From: Cryobacterium arcticum
GTDB taxonomy: Bacteria > Actinomycetota > Actinomycetes > Actinomycetales > Microbacteriaceae
NCBI RefSeq assembly: GCF_003185895.1
Contig: NZ_QHLY01000012.1
Span: forward strand, 1 to 64,000
Length of the DNA: 64,000 nucleotides
Reading direction: 5' to 3'
A program made the translations under genes and the position numbers. Shown here in pieces: positions 7,794 to 17,444 of the stretch (its first letter is position 1; each line of letters begins with the position of its first letter). The notes under the pieces were generated by a model. It was not told the DNA's origin. It saw only the letters and a list, made by a program, of their open reading frames with translations, and ran no database searches.

Positions 7794-9485
7794 GTGGTGA
7801 ACAATATAAACGCGGACAAATCAGACGACATTACGAAGCACATTTTTGTGACCGGTGGTGTCGTTTCTTCATTGGGTAAAGGCCTGACGGCAGCAAGCCT
7901 CGGCAACCTGCTCACTGCTCGCGGACTGCGCGTGGTGATGCAGAAACTCGACCCATACCTCAACGTCGATCCTGGAACGATGAACCCGTTCCAGCACGGC
8001 GAAGTCTTCGTCACCGACGACGGCTCCGAAACCGACCTCGACATCGGCCACTACGAGCGATTCCTCGACATCAACCTCACCCAGGCGGCCAACGTCACCA
8101 CCGGTCAGGTCTACTCGCAGGTGATCGCCCGGGAACGCCGCGGCGAATACCTCGGCGACACCGTGCAGGTCATCCCGCACATCACCGACGAGATTAAGCG
8201 ACGGATGCGCCTGCAGGCCAGCGATGAGCCGCGTCCCGACGTGATCATCACCGAGGTCGGCGGCACCGTCGGTGACATCGAGTCGCAGCCGTTCATCGAG
8301 GCCGCCCGCCAGGTGCGCCACGAACTCGGCCGCAAGAACGTCTTCTTCGTGCACGTCTCCCTAGTGCCGTTCATGAACGCCTCCGGTGAGCAGAAGACCA
8401 AGCCCACCCAGCACTCCGTCGCCGCACTGCGCTCCCTGGGCATCCAGCCGGATGCGCTCGTGCTGCGCAGCGACCGGCCCGTCTCCGAGTCGAACAAGCG
8501 CAAGATCGCGCTGATGTGCGACGTAGACGAAGACGCCGTCGTGAACTGCAAAGACGTGCCCAGCATCTACGAGATCCCCGCCGTGCTGCACGAGCAGGGG
8601 CTGGACAAGTACATCACCGACGCCCTGAACCTGCCGGTGAAGGACGTGGACTGGACCGCCTGGCAGCGGGTGCTCGACGCCGTGCGCGAGCCCAAGCACG
8701 AGGTCACCATCGGCCTGGTCGGCAAGTACATCGACCTGCCCGACGCCTACCTGTCGGTGACCGAGGCCCTGCGCGCCGGCGGTTTCGCCCAGCAGACCAA
8801 GGTGAAGATCGAGTGGATCGCCTCCGACACCTGCGAGACCCCGGAAGGCGCCGCCGCGATGCTCAGTGAGCTCGACGGTATCTGCGTGCCCGGCGGTTTC
8901 GGTGTGCGCGGCATCGAGGGCAAGCTCGGCGCCCTCAAGTTCGCCCGCGAGAACGCCATCCCCGTGCTCGGCCTGTGCCTCGGCCTGCAGTGCATGGTGA
9001 TCGAATACGCCCGCAACAAGGCCGGCCTCGCAGGCGCCTCGTCGAGCGAGTTCGACCCGGAGACCGAGTTCCCGGTAATCGCGACCATGGAAGAGCAGGT
9101 CGAGATCATCGCCGGCGGCGACCTGGGCGGCACCATGCGCCTCGGCCTGTACCCGGCCGACCTCGCGTCGGGTTCGATCGTGGAGGAGCTCTACGGCGCT
9201 CCTGTCGCCTCCGAGCGCCACCGTCACCGCTACGAGGTCAACAACAACTACCGCCAGCAGATCGCCGACGCCGGCCTGTGGTTCTCCGGCACCTCGCCCG
9301 ACGGCCACCTGGTGGAGTACGTGGAGCTGCCCCGCGCCGAGCACCCGTTCTACGTGGGCACTCAGGCCCACCCCGAACTGCGCTCGCGCCCGAGCCACGC
9401 GCACCCGCTGTTCCGCGGCCTGATCGGCGCCGCACTGGACCGCCAGCAGGCCAGCCGCCTGTTCGAGGTCAAAGAAGATGCCTGA
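7794..9485 (+). CDS. pyrG: CTP synthase
   Basis: A 563-residue enzyme that aminates UTP to CTP with glutamine and ATP. The N-terminal synthetase domain opens with [23 protein letters not shown]. The C-terminal glutaminase has the nucleophile in [17 protein letters not shown] and the catalytic His-Glu in [12 protein letters not shown] 7794 (or 7797) is taken as the start because a -10-like TAGGAT lies just upstream, pointing to leaderless translation. The GTG at 7776 would lie inside that promoter. Its end overlaps the NUDIX gene by 8 bases. Confidence 0.95.
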   Translation: MVNNINADKSDDITKHIFVTGGVVSSLGKGLTAASLGNLLTARGLRVVMQKLDPYLNVDPGTMNPFQHGEVFVTDDGSETDLDIGHYERFLDINLTQAANVTTGQVYSQVIARERRGEYLGDTVQVIPHITDEIKRRMRLQASDEPRPDVIITEVGGTVGDIESQPFIEAARQVRHELGRKNVFFVHVSLVPFMNASGEQKTKPTQHSVAALRSLGIQPDALVLRSDRPVSESNKRKIALMCDVDEDAVVNCKDVPSIYEIPAVLHEQGLDKYITDALNLPVKDVDWTAWQRVLDAVREPKHEVTIGLVGKYIDLPDAYLSVTEALRAGGFAQQTKVKIEWIASDTCETPEGAAAMLSELDGICVPGGFGVRGIEGKLGALKFARENAIPVLGLCLGLQCMVIEYARNKAGLAGASSSEFDPETEFPVIATMEEQVEIIAGGDLGGTMRLGLYPADLASGSIVEELYGAPVASERHRHRYEVNNNYRQQIADAGLWFSGTSPDGHLVEYVELPRAEHPFYVGTQAHPELRSRPSHAHPLFRGLIGAALDRQQASRLFEVKEDA

Positions 9486-10182
9486 GCCCGTCGTCGCCGA
9501 CGCTGAACCGGTGAACCCGCTGGCCGTGCAGGCCGACGCGGATGCGCTGTTGGCGCCGATCGAGGACGAACCGGCCAGCACCCCGTTGAACTCCAGCGCT
9601 CTGCGCATGGAGGGCTACGTCTGGGATGTGCGCCAGGACGCCTTCGACTACAACGGCTCCGAGATCGTGCGCGACTACATCGACCACCCCGGCGCCGTCG
9701 CGGTGCTCGCGCTCGACGACCAGGACCGGGTGCTGCTCATTCAGCAGTACCGGCACCCGGTGCGGATGCGCGAGTGGGAACTGCCCGCCGGCCTGCTCGA
9801 CATCGACGGCGAACACGCCTACATCGGTGCCCAGCGCGAGCTGGCCGAGGAAACGGACGTCGTCGCCTCCGAGTGGAACGTGCTCACCGAGTTCTACACC
9901 TCCCCGGGTGGCAGTAACGAGGTCATTCGCATCTACCTCGCCCGCGGACTGTCGCCGGCCACCGAGGTGTTCGAGCGCACCGATGAGGAAGCCGACATGA
10001 TCGTGCGCTGGGTGTCGCTGGACGACTGCATCGACGCGATCCTCGCCCGCAAGGTGCAGAACCCGTCGCTTGTGGTGGGAGTGCTGGCCGCTGCCGCCTC
10101 CCGCGCCCGCGGCTGGGCCAGCCTGGGCCCGGCAGACCTGCCGTGGCCGCGGCATCCGTCGAACTGGGATCGCACGGTGTGA
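9478..10182 (+). CDS. NUDIX hydrolase, ADP-ribose pyrophosphatase type
   Basis: A 234-residue NUDIX enzyme. After an acidic N-terminal segment of about 45 residues comes the NUDIX fold with the box [24 protein letters not shown] at about residues 100-123. The REL-EE metal-binding core is intact, but the usual final Gly is Asp. The flanking [18 protein letters not shown] is typical of ADP-ribose pyrophosphatases, so that is the likely substrate. Rv1700 has the same position between pyrG and xerD. It overlaps pyrG by 8 bases and xerD by 4 bases, so the three are probably translated together. Confidence 0.88.
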   Translation: MPEPVVADAEPVNPLAVQADADALLAPIEDEPASTPLNSSALRMEGYVWDVRQDAFDYNGSEIVRDYIDHPGAVAVLALDDQDRVLLIQQYRHPVRMREWELPAGLLDIDGEHAYIGAQRELAEETDVVASEWNVLTEFYTSPGGSNEVIRIYLARGLSPATEVFERTDEEADMIVRWVSLDDCIDAILARKVQNPSLVVGVLAAAASRARGWASLGPADLPWPRHPSNWDRTV

Positions 10183-11096
10183 CCGGCCCCGCGTTCGTCG
10201 AGGAGGCCGTGCACTCGTATCTGCGGCATGTCTCGATTGAACGCGGGCTGAGCCCCAACACCGTGGCCGCGTACCGCCGCGACCTGGTGATCTACGCCGG
10301 CTGGCTGGCGGATGCCGAGGTCACCGACCTCCGCACCGTCACCGCCCAGCAGGTGAGCGCGTTCGTGCAACACCTGGGCAGCCGGGTCGAGTCGCCGCTG
10401 ACGGCGTCGTCGGTCGCGCGCATCCTGTCGACCGTGCGCGGGTTCCACCGGTTCCTGCTCGAGGAGTCGGTGGTGGACGTGGATGTGGCGCACGAGACCA
10501 AACCGCCCAAGCTGGGCCTGAGGCTGCCCAAGGCGATCTCGATCGATCAGGTGAGTGCGCTCTTGGCGGCGACCGACGGCGACGAGCTGCCGCAGCTGCG
10601 CGACAAGGCGCTGCTCGAGCTGCTCTACGCCACCGGGGCGCGGGTGTCTGAGGTGGTGAACCTCAACGTGGACGACATGCTCGAGGGCGACGTGGTGCGC
10701 CTCACCGGCAAGGGCAACAAGCAGCGGATCGTGCCGGTGGGCAGCTTCGCCCGTGCCGCCGTGGACGCGTACCTGGTGCGCGCCCGGCCGCTGCTGTCGG
10801 GGCGCGGCAAGGCCACCCCGGCGCTCTTTCTCGGCGTGCGCGGGCACCGGGTGAGCCGGCAGAACGCCTGGTTGATCATCCGCGCGGCAGCGGAACGTGC
10901 CGAGCTGGGCATCGAGGTGTCCCCGCACACGCTGCGGCACTCCTTCGCCACCCACCTGCTCTCCGGCGGCGCCGACGTGCGCGTGGTGCAGGAGCTGCTC
11001 GGCCACTCCTCGGTGGCCACCACCCAGATCTACACCCTGGTGACCATCGACACCCTGCGCGACATGTACACCACCGCCCACCCCCGCGCCCGCTGA
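10179..11096 (+). CDS. xerD: Tyrosine recombinase XerD
   Basis: A 305-residue site-specific recombinase that resolves chromosome dimers at dif with XerC. The SAM-like N-terminal domain ([24 protein letters not shown]) is followed by the catalytic domain, with Arg in [36 protein letters not shown] and the nucleophile Tyr in IYTLV. I took GTG 10179 (GGGA nine bases upstream, GTGA overlap with the NUDIX stop); an ATG at 10143 is in frame. The stop codon is supplied by the first copy of the palindromic repeat array. Confidence 0.92.
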   Translation: MTGPAFVEEAVHSYLRHVSIERGLSPNTVAAYRRDLVIYAGWLADAEVTDLRTVTAQQVSAFVQHLGSRVESPLTASSVARILSTVRGFHRFLLEESVVDVDVAHETKPPKLGLRLPKAISIDQVSALLAATDGDELPQLRDKALLELLYATGARVSEVVNLNVDDMLEGDVVRLTGKGNKQRIVPVGSFARAAVDAYLVRARPLLSGRGKATPALFLGVRGHRVSRQNAWLIIRAAAERAELGIEVSPHTLRHSFATHLLSGGADVRVVQELLGHSSVATTQIYTLVTIDTLRDMYTTAHPRAR

Positions 11097-11269
11097 TCGA
11101 GCTCGTCGAGACGTCGTGACTCGCGTGCATGTCGCGCCCCATCGCTGGTCGAGCTTGCCGAGACCCCGTGACGTGCCTGCGTGTCGCGCCCGTCCGCTGG
11201 TCGAGCTTGTCGAGACCACGTGACGAGCGTGCATGTCGCACCCCATCGCTGGTCGAGCTTGTCGAGACC
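11093..11269 (+). repeat. Tandem array of four forward palindromic repeats, 52-bp period
   Basis: Copies begin at 11093, 11145, 11197 and 11249, exactly 52 bp apart, each a variant of CTGGTCGAGCTTGTCGAGACC. Between copies lie similar linkers (GTGACxxGCxTGCxTGTCGC). The first copy has CTGATCGAG, which provides the TGA stop of xerD. Confidence 0.9.
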
Positions 11270-11298
11270 TCGTGACGTGTCTCGAGATCGGCTCACTG

Positions 11299-11531
11299 GG
11301 TCTCGACGAGCTCGACCAGCGGGGTGGTTGTGTCTCGAGGTCGGCTCGCCGGGTCTCGACGAGCTCGACCAGCGGGGTGGTTGTGTCTCGAGGTCGGCTC
11401 GCCGGGTCTCGACGAGCTCGACCAGCGGGGTGGTTGTGTCTCGAGGTCGGCTCACCGGGTCTCGACGAGCTCGACCAGCGGGGTGGTTGTGTCTCGAGAT
11501 CGGCTCACCGGGTCTCGACAAGCTCGACCAA
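11299..11531 (-). repeat. Tandem array of five reverse palindromic repeats, 53-bp period
   Basis: Reverse-complement copies begin at 11299, 11352, 11405, 11458 and 11511, exactly 53 bp apart. The linkers are nearly identical (GCGGGGTGGTTGTGTCTCGAGGTCGGCTC type). The array faces the forward array at 11093-11269 and could pair with it in a long stem. The 480 bases between xerD and ltrA contain only these arrays and the ltrA promoter region. Confidence 0.9.
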
Positions 11532-11563
11532 CGGAATGGGTGCGTTCCGCAGGCCGGTTCGAC

Positions 11564-11569
11564 CACAAT
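11564..11569 (+). promoter_or_regulatory. Candidate -10 element of ltrA
   Basis: CACAAT lies six bases before the GTG start of the ltrA-like gene. The spacing suits a leaderless transcript. The GGGGGA directly before GTG is too close to act as a normal ribosome site. Confidence 0.35.
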
Positions 11570-11575
11570 GGGGGA

Positions 11576-12811
11576 GTGACCCGCACTACCTCGAACCCGC
11601 CCGCAGCGTCGCCGGCCGGCCGATTCGGCATCCGGCGCAATCTGCTGCGACCCGACGACTCCACCGAAGCCGACCGCGTCACCTACGTGGAGCTGTTCTT
11701 CGACCTGATCTTCGTCTTCGCGCTCACCCAGCTCTCCCGCTACCTCTATGAGAACCAGTCTTGGGAGGGCGCGTTCGAGTCGGCGATGCTCGTGCTCGCC
11801 CTGTGGTGGGTGTGGGTGTACACGACCTGGGTAACCAACTGGCTCGACCCGGCCAAGCTGCCCGTGCGCGGGGCGGTGCTCGGCCTGTCGCTGGTGGGCT
11901 TCGTGGTGAGCGTCTCCATCTACGAATCGTTCGGCGACCGGGGCATCGTGTTCGCGCTGGCCTACACGGTGCTGCAACTGGGCCGCACGGTCTTCATGCT
12001 GGCGGCCGTGTCCCGGCACAACCCCGAGCTGCGGCGCACCTTCACCCGCATCCTGGCCTGGCTGGCCCTCTCGAGCGTGTTCTGGATCGTGGGCGCCCTG
12101 CTGCCGCTGGAATACCGGCTGCCGCTCTGGCTCATCGCGCTGGCAATCGAGTACCTCTCCGCCGGGCTCGGCTTCCGGGTGCCGGGACTCGGCGCGTCCG
12201 GCATCGACGACTGGAACCTCTCCGGCCCGCACATCGCCGAGCGCAGCGCCCTGTTCGTGATCATCGCGCTGGGGGAGTCGCTGCTGGTGACCGGGTTCGC
12301 GTTCGTCAACCAGGAGTCGTCGCCGGCGGGCATCCTGGGCATGCTGCTGGCGTTCGCGGCGAGCGTGGCGATGTGGTGGCTGTACTTCGATCACAGCGAA
12401 CGCGCCGGCGCCAAGGCGATCGCCGCGGCCGCCGACCCCGGCCGCATCGCCCGGCTGGCGTATACCTACGTGCACGCGGTGATAATCGCCGGCATCGTGC
12501 TCACCTCCGTGGCCGACAAAGAGGTGCTCACGCATCCGGATGCCGAGATGACCCTCTCCACCGCGGTGGTGCTGGTGGGCGGCCCGTTGCTCTATGTGCT
12601 GGGCATGCTGTTGTTCCGGCTGGTGGTGGCCCGGGAGTTGCTCGTGTCGTACCTGGTGGGCGTGGCGGCGCTGCTGGTGGCCTTCGCGGTGGCGTTCACG
12701 CTCAGCCCGCTGCAGCTGGGCGCGGTGACCACGGTGGTGCTCGTGATCGTGGCCGGCTGGGAGACCGTGGTGAGGGTGCGCCGCGGCACCGACGACGAGA
12801 AGGCCGGCTGA
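11576..12811 (+). CDS. ltrA: Low-temperature-requirement A (LtrA) family membrane protein
   Basis: A 411-residue polytopic membrane protein. It has the LtrA signature VTYVELFFDLIFVFALTQLS near residues 33-52. About ten hydrophobic segments follow, for example MLVLALWWVWVYTTWV, AVLGLSLVGFVVSV, LLAFAASVAMWWLYF and VVLVGGPLLYVLGMLLF. LtrA was named in Listeria for growth at low temperature, and its molecular role is unclear. The start is set at GTG 11576; upstream in-frame codons belong to the repeat array. It interrupts the otherwise conserved xerD-parA order. Confidence 0.85.
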   Translation: MTRTTSNPPAASPAGRFGIRRNLLRPDDSTEADRVTYVELFFDLIFVFALTQLSRYLYENQSWEGAFESAMLVLALWWVWVYTTWVTNWLDPAKLPVRGAVLGLSLVGFVVSVSIYESFGDRGIVFALAYTVLQLGRTVFMLAAVSRHNPELRRTFTRILAWLALSSVFWIVGALLPLEYRLPLWLIALAIEYLSAGLGFRVPGLGASGIDDWNLSGPHIAERSALFVIIALGESLLVTGFAFVNQESSPAGILGMLLAFAASVAMWWLYFDHSERAGAKAIAAAADPGRIARLAYTYVHAVIIAGIVLTSVADKEVLTHPDAEMTLSTAVVLVGGPLLYVLGMLLFRLVVARELLVSYLVGVAALLVAFAVAFTLSPLQLGAVTTVVLVIVAGWETVVRVRRGTDDEKAG

Positions 12812-12841
12812 GCGATCGCCGCGTGTGTGTCGCCCGCCTCG

Positions 12842-12912
12842 TTGGTCGAGCTTGTCGAGACCTCGTGACGAGCCTCGAGACCGGCTCACGGGGTCTCGAC
12901 AGGCTCGACCGG
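12842..12912. repeat. Inverted pair of palindromic repeats behind ltrA
   Basis: A forward copy (12842-12862) and a reverse copy (12892-12912) face each other with a 29-base loop. The pair lies just after the ltrA stop and could fold as a hairpin, perhaps acting as a terminator. No T-tract follows. Confidence 0.8.
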
Positions 12913-12997
12913 CGGAGGGGTGCGTTTTGAGATCGGCATCGGGGCACCGGGGTGCGGCACACCGGGGTTCTTGGCCGGGGCGGGCTTGCAGGCTCGG

Positions 12998-13003
12998 TAC
13001 AAT
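12998..13003 (+). promoter_or_regulatory. Candidate -10 element of the parA operon
   Basis: TACAAT is a good -10 hexamer in a GC-rich gap. It lies seven bases before a GTG at 13011 that opens a 13-codon reading frame ending inside the start of parA. Confidence 0.5.
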
Positions 13004-13041
13004 CGACCAAGTGAACTGCATGACGGATCGAGGACAGCCCA

Positions 13042-13929
13042 GTGGCGCGTAAGACGGATAGCCGGACGCAGCTTCCCGGACTCGAAGAGCTACCCACCGG
13101 TGCGACCGGTCGGCCGCTGCAGGTGTTCGACGAGCCGGCTCCGCTGAAGAGCCATGGCCCGGCGCGCATCATCTCGCTGTGCAACCAGAAGGGCGGCGTC
13201 GGCAAGACGACGACCACCATCAACTTGGGCGCAGCACTGGCCGGTTACGGCCGCCGCGTGCTCGCGATCGACTTCGACCCGCAGGGTGCCCTGTCGGCCG
13301 GCCTCGGCGTGCCCACGCACGACGTCACCACCATCTACGACCTGCTCCTGAGCGGCAACAAAGACCCCAAGGAAGCCATCCAGCAGACCTCCGTCGAGGG
13401 TCTGGACATCATTCCGGCCAACATCGACCTCTCCGCCGCGGAGGTGCACCTGGTCAACGAGGTCGCCCGCGAGCAGATTCTCGCCCGAGTGCTGCGCAAG
13501 GTCTCCGGCGACTACGACGTGATCCTCATCGACTGCCAGCCGTCGCTGGGCATCCTCACCGTGAACGCGCTCACCGCCAGCCACGGCGTGCTCATCCCGC
13601 TGGAGTGCGAGTTCTTCGCCCTGCGCGGTGTGGCCCTGCTGATCGAAACCATCGACAAGGTGCGCGACCGGCTCAACCCGGCCATCGAACTCGACGGCAT
13701 CCTGGCCACCATGTACGACTCCCGCACCCTGCACTCGCGTGAGGTGCTCGAGCGGGTTGTCGACGCGTTCGGCGACCGGGTGCTCGACACCGTCATCGGC
13801 CGCACCGTCAAATTCCCGGATGCCAGTGTGGCGGGAGTGCCGATCACCGAGTTCGCGCCTGAGCACGCTGCCGCCCGGGCCTACAAGCAGGCGGCGCGGG
13901 AACTGATCCAGCGTGGCGCGGTCGCCTAA
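13042..13929 (+). CDS. parA: ParA/Soj-type ATPase next to scpAB
   Basis: A 295-residue deviant-Walker ATPase of the ParA/MinD family. After about 45 variable residues comes IISLCNQKGGVGKTTTTINLGAALA with the signature lysine, then IDFDPQGALSAGLG and IDCQPSLGILTVNALTAS. ParA proteins move DNA or protein cargo on the nucleoid. This copy has no parB beside it but sits directly before scpA and scpB, as Rv1708 does, and is distinct from the origin-linked ParA. The GTG start has GAGG seven bases upstream, and the end overlaps scpA by 17 bases. Confidence 0.92.
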   Translation: MARKTDSRTQLPGLEELPTGATGRPLQVFDEPAPLKSHGPARIISLCNQKGGVGKTTTTINLGAALAGYGRRVLAIDFDPQGALSAGLGVPTHDVTTIYDLLLSGNKDPKEAIQQTSVEGLDIIPANIDLSAAEVHLVNEVAREQILARVLRKVSGDYDVILIDCQPSLGILTVNALTASHGVLIPLECEFFALRGVALLIETIDKVRDRLNPAIELDGILATMYDSRTLHSREVLERVVDAFGDRVLDTVIGRTVKFPDASVAGVPITEFAPEHAAARAYKQAARELIQRGAVA

Positions 13930-14791
13930 GCGGCTCACCGCCGTTGCGGCGCTCACCGTCGTGGGCGACACCGTGACGGATGCCGGCGGGGCCGACTTGG
14001 CCACGCCCGCCCCGGGTTTCTCGGTGGCACTGGGCAACTTCGAGGGCCCGTTCGACCTGCTGCTCTCGCTGATCAGCAAGCATGAACTCGACATCACCGA
14101 GATCTCGCTGAGCCGGGTCACCGACGAGTTCATCTCCTACCTACGCGGGCTCGACTCCGCCGAGGAGCTCGACCAGGCCACCGAGTTCCTGGTGGTGGCC
14201 GCCACCCTGCTCGACCTCAAGCTGGTGGGGCTGCTGCCGCAGGGCGAGCTGGTGGATGCTGAAGACGTGGCGTTGCTCGAGGCCCGCGACCTGCTCTTCG
14301 CCCGGCTGCTGCAGTACCGCGCGTTCAAGACCGCGTCGGCGTGGTTCCTCGAGCACCTCGAGCACGAGGCCACGCGGCATGTGCGCTCGGTGCGGCTGGA
14401 AGAGAAGTACCGCACTACGACACCCGAGCTGGTCTGGACGCTGTCGCTGGCCGACTTCGGGGCGCTGGCCGCCCTGGCTCTCACCCCGCGGGAGCTGCCG
14501 ACCGTGGGGCTGGAGCACCTGCACGCGCCGCTGGTGAGCATCCGGGAACAGGCCGCGATCGTGGTGGCGATGCTGCGCGCCAATCAGAGCCTCACTTTTC
14601 GGGAGTTGATCGTGGACTGCACCGAGAAGGGGCTCGTGATCGCCCGCTTTCTCGCGGTGCTGGAGCTGTACCGGCACGGCGCGCTGACCTTTGACCAGTT
14701 GGAGCCGTTGGGCGAGCTGAGCTTGCACTGGGATGCCGAGGGCTGGTCTGACGACAATCTTGCGAATCTCGGAGCTGACTATGAGGCCTGA
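13913..14791 (+). CDS. scpA: Segregation and condensation protein ScpA
   Basis: A 292-residue kleisin that bridges SMC heads in the chromosome condensation complex. The N-terminal kleisin signature (VALGNFEGPFDLLLSLISKHELDITEI) begins near residue 43. The C-terminal winged-helix part ends with VLELYRHGALTFDQLEPLGEL. The first 40 residues are poorly conserved in appearance, so the true start could lie a little downstream of GTG 13913. It overlaps parA by 17 bases and scpB by 11, fitting co-translation of partners. Confidence 0.92.
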   Translation: MARSPKRLTAVAALTVVGDTVTDAGGADLATPAPGFSVALGNFEGPFDLLLSLISKHELDITEISLSRVTDEFISYLRGLDSAEELDQATEFLVVAATLLDLKLVGLLPQGELVDAEDVALLEARDLLFARLLQYRAFKTASAWFLEHLEHEATRHVRSVRLEEKYRTTTPELVWTLSLADFGALAALALTPRELPTVGLEHLHAPLVSIREQAAIVVAMLRANQSLTFRELIVDCTEKGLVIARFLAVLELYRHGALTFDQLEPLGELSLHWDAEGWSDDNLANLGADYEA

Positions 14792-15476
14792 TGCCGGTAT
14801 GACGGATGCTGACGTGGAGTTCGAGGGCGGGGTCTCGACAAGCTCGACCAGCGAGATGGGCGCGACCGATCGTGGGTCGAGCTTGTCGAGACCTGGCGAC
14901 GGGGTCTCGACAGGCGAGACCGAGAGCCTGCCGATTGAGCGGCGGCTCGAGGCGATCCTGATGGTGGCGGATGAGCCGCAGAGCCTGGTGCACCTGGCCA
15001 CCGCGGTCGGGCATCCGCTGGTCGACGTGCGGGAGGCCATCCTGCGGCTCGTGGCCGACTTCGACGGCGTCGACGGCACCGTGCGGCGCGGCTTCGAACT
15101 GCGCGAGGTAGCCGGCGGCTGGCGCATCTACGTGCGCGCCGAACATGACCCCGTCGTGGCCGACTTCGTGCTCACCCAGAACCCCAGCCGGCTCTCCCAG
15201 GCTGCCCTGGAGACCCTCGCCGTGATCGCTTACAAGCAACCAATCAGCCGCGGCGCGGTAGCCTCGATTCGGGCCGTTAATGTCGACTCGGTGGTGCGCA
15301 CCCTTCTGGGCCGCGGATTGATCACCGAAGCCTTCACCGATAGCGAGACCGGCGCAATCAATTACGCCACCACCGACCTGCTGCTTGTGCAGCTGGGAAT
15401 CAACTCGCTCGACGAGTTGCCACTAATTTCGCCGTTGCTCGCCGACGGTGCGAATGGATTCGAGGATCTACCATGA
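14781..15476 (+). CDS. scpB: Segregation and condensation protein ScpB
   Basis: A 231-residue ScpB with two winged-helix domains, beginning with IERRLEAILMVADEPQSLVHLA and containing the conserved LETLAVIAYKQPISRGAVASIR. It binds ScpA in the SMC complex. ATG 14781 has GGAG six bases upstream. Residues about 17-45 are encoded by the chromosomal palindromic repeat (reverse copy 14831-14851, forward copy about 14873-14892, then a half copy), which adds a Ser/Thr/Gly-rich stretch before the conserved domain. The frame stays open through the repeat. Its stop overlaps the next gene by 4 bases. Confidence 0.92.
   Translation: MRPDAGMTDADVEFEGGVSTSSTSEMGATDRGSSLSRPGDGVSTGETESLPIERRLEAILMVADEPQSLVHLATAVGHPLVDVREAILRLVADFDGVDGTVRRGFELREVAGGWRIYVRAEHDPVVADFVLTQNPSRLSQAALETLAVIAYKQPISRGAVASIRAVNVDSVVRTLLGRGLITEAFTDSETGAINYATTDLLLVQLGINSLDELPLISPLLADGANGFEDLP
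14831..14912. repeat. Palindromic repeat cluster inside scpB
   Basis: A reverse copy (14831-14851), a forward copy (about 14873-14892) and a reverse half copy (14902-14912) lie inside the 5' part of scpB. The insert keeps the reading frame and lies before the first conserved ScpB residues, so it is probably tolerated as a disordered extension. Confidence 0.8.
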
Positions 15477-16306
15477 CCGACCACACCACTGACAACAGCA
15501 ACGACGGCTACACCGACACCAGCAGCACCAACCCCGACTTCGCCACCAACCCCGAGGCCGCCGCCGACGGCATCCGCCTGCAGAAGGTGCTCTCCGCCGC
15601 GGGCGTCGCCTCCCGCCGGGTGAGCGAAGACATGATCAGCTCCGGCCGCGTGCGGGTGAACGGCAAGGTCGTCACCGAACTCGGCCGCCGCGTGCACCCC
15701 GAGACCGACAAGATCGCGGTGGACAACATCGCCATCCAGCTGGACACCAGCCGCCGCTACGTGATGCTGAACAAGCCCGTCGGCGTGGTTTCCTCCATGC
15801 AAGACGAGAGCGGCCGGCCCGACCTCCGCCAGTTCACCGACGGCTACGAGGAGCGCCTGTTCAACGTGGGCCGCCTCGACGCCCAGACCAGCGGCTTGCT
15901 CATCCTCACCAACGATGGTGACCTCGCGCACGTGCTCGCGCACCCCTCCTTCGGCGTCGCCAAGACCTACATCGCCAAGGTCGAGGGCCGCGTCTCGGCG
16001 CAGACCATCGGCAAGCTGCAGAGCGGCATCGAGCTCGACGACGGCCCCATCGCCGCCGACAAGGCCCGCATCCTCACCAGCCCTCCCGGCGACGGTTTCA
16101 CCCTGGTGGAGCTCACCCTGCACTCCGGCCGCAACCGCATCGTGCGACGGATGCTCGACGCCGTCGGCCACCCCGTCGTCGACTTGGTGCGCCGCCAGTT
16201 CGGGCCGCTGCAGCTGGGCACCCTGCGGGCCGGCGCGGTGCGCGACCTCACTAAGGTGGAACTCGGTCAGCTGCTCACGGTGTCCCGCGCCGAAGTACAG
16301 AAGTAA
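15473..16306 (+). CDS. rluB: rRNA pseudouridine synthase, RluB/RsuA family
   Basis: A 277-residue pseudouridine synthase. An acidic/Asn-rich lead of about 33 residues precedes an S4 domain (IRLQKVLSAAGVASRRVSEDMI). The catalytic domain carries the Asp in VGRLDAQTSGLLILTNDGD, followed by GRNRIVRRMLDAVGHPV. By context next to scpB it corresponds to RluB, which modifies 23S rRNA. It overlaps scpB by 4 bases. An RsuA-like substrate cannot be excluded from sequence alone. Confidence 0.9.
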   Translation: MTDHTTDNSNDGYTDTSSTNPDFATNPEAAADGIRLQKVLSAAGVASRRVSEDMISSGRVRVNGKVVTELGRRVHPETDKIAVDNIAIQLDTSRRYVMLNKPVGVVSSMQDESGRPDLRQFTDGYEERLFNVGRLDAQTSGLLILTNDGDLAHVLAHPSFGVAKTYIAKVEGRVSAQTIGKLQSGIELDDGPIAADKARILTSPPGDGFTLVELTLHSGRNRIVRRMLDAVGHPVVDLVRRQFGPLQLGTLRAGAVRDLTKVELGQLLTVSRAEVQK

Positions 16307-16357
16307 CCAAGGCAGCATCCGTTTCACCCTGTTAACCGCGCAAGTTTGGAGCCGAAC

Positions 16358-17440
16358 GTGGTCGAGTCTCGCCTGATCGGGCCGGTGCGTGTCGTCGGCG
16401 CCGGGCTCCTGGGAACCAGCATCGGCTTAGGGCTGACCGCCCGGGGGATCGACGTGATCCTCGCCGACGCCTCACCGACCAACCTGTCGCTGGCGATCGA
16501 CTACGGCGCCGGCCGGGCGGCGAAGACCGACGACGCCCCGCAGCTGATCGTGGTGTGCGTTCCGCCCGACGTGACCGCCGAGATCGTGGCCCGCGAACTC
16601 GAGGCGTTCCCCGACGCGATCGTGACGGATGTGGCCAGCGTCAAGCTGGCCCCCCTCACCGAGCTCAAGGCTCGCGGCGCCGACGTCTCCCGTTACCTCG
16701 GTTCGCACCCCCTGGCCGGCCGGGAACGCGGCGGACCCCTCGCCGGCCGCGCCGACCTGTTCATCGGCCGGCCGTGGGTGGTCGCCGCGCACGACGCGAT
16801 CAGCTACCAGCGCGCCACCGCCCTCGACGACCTCATCCTCGACCTCGGTGCCACCGTGGTGGAGATGACGCCAGAGGAGCACGACCGCGGCGTGGCCCTG
16901 GTCTCGCACGTACCCCAGGTGGTCAGCACCCTGATGGCCCGCCGGCTCACCGACGGTCCCGCCTCCGCGCTCAACCTCGCCGGCCAGGGCCTGCGCGACG
17001 TCACCCGCGTGGCCGCCAGCGACCCCGAACTGTGGGTGCAGATCCTCGGCGCGAACCCGGAACCGGTGCGGGAGATCCTCCTGGCCCTCCGCGACGACCT
17101 GGACCGGTTCATCGGCGCCCTCGCCGACCCCTCCGCCCCCGGCGCCCGCCGCCAGGTGGCCGAGGAGATCGCCGGCGGCAACACCGGCGTGGCCCGGCTG
17201 CCCGGCAAGCACGGCCAGGACCGCCGCTACGCCAGCATCACCGTGATGGTGGACGACACCCCCGGCCAGCTCGGTCGGCTCTTCAACGACATGGGTGCGG
17301 TGGGCGTCAACCTCGAAGACCTGCGCCTCGAGCACTCCCCGGGAGCCCAGATCGGGCTCGCCGAAATCAGCATCCTCCCCGAGACGGTCAGCCGTCTCAC
17401 CACTGAGCTGGCCGCCCGCGGCTGGCGGATTGTCGGTTAG
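16358..17440 (+). CDS. tyrA: Prephenate dehydrogenase
   Basis: A 360-residue enzyme of tyrosine synthesis that turns prephenate into 4-hydroxyphenylpyruvate with NAD(P). The N-terminal Rossmann motif is [26 protein letters not shown] and [12 protein letters not shown] are the catalytic-domain His segments. A C-terminal ACT domain ([20 protein letters not shown]) suggests feedback control by an aromatic amino acid. GTG 16358 is preferred over TTG 16346 because GGAG lies six bases before it. The gene is followed after 4 bases by cmk. Confidence 0.9.
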   Translation: MVESRLIGPVRVVGAGLLGTSIGLGLTARGIDVILADASPTNLSLAIDYGAGRAAKTDDAPQLIVVCVPPDVTAEIVARELEAFPDAIVTDVASVKLAPLTELKARGADVSRYLGSHPLAGRERGGPLAGRADLFIGRPWVVAAHDAISYQRATALDDLILDLGATVVEMTPEEHDRGVALVSHVPQVVSTLMARRLTDGPASALNLAGQGLRDVTRVAASDPELWVQILGANPEPVREILLALRDDLDRFIGALADPSAPGARRQVAEEIAGGNTGVARLPGKHGQDRRYASITVMVDDTPGQLGRLFNDMGAVGVNLEDLRLEHSPGAQIGLAEISILPETVSRLTTELAARGWRIVG

Positions 17441-17444
17441 ACGT

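Noticed and set aside
11093..11531. Regularly spaced repeats that could be taken for a CRISPR array
   Set aside because: The linkers between copies are themselves nearly identical, the copies switch orientation midway, and no cas genes are present.
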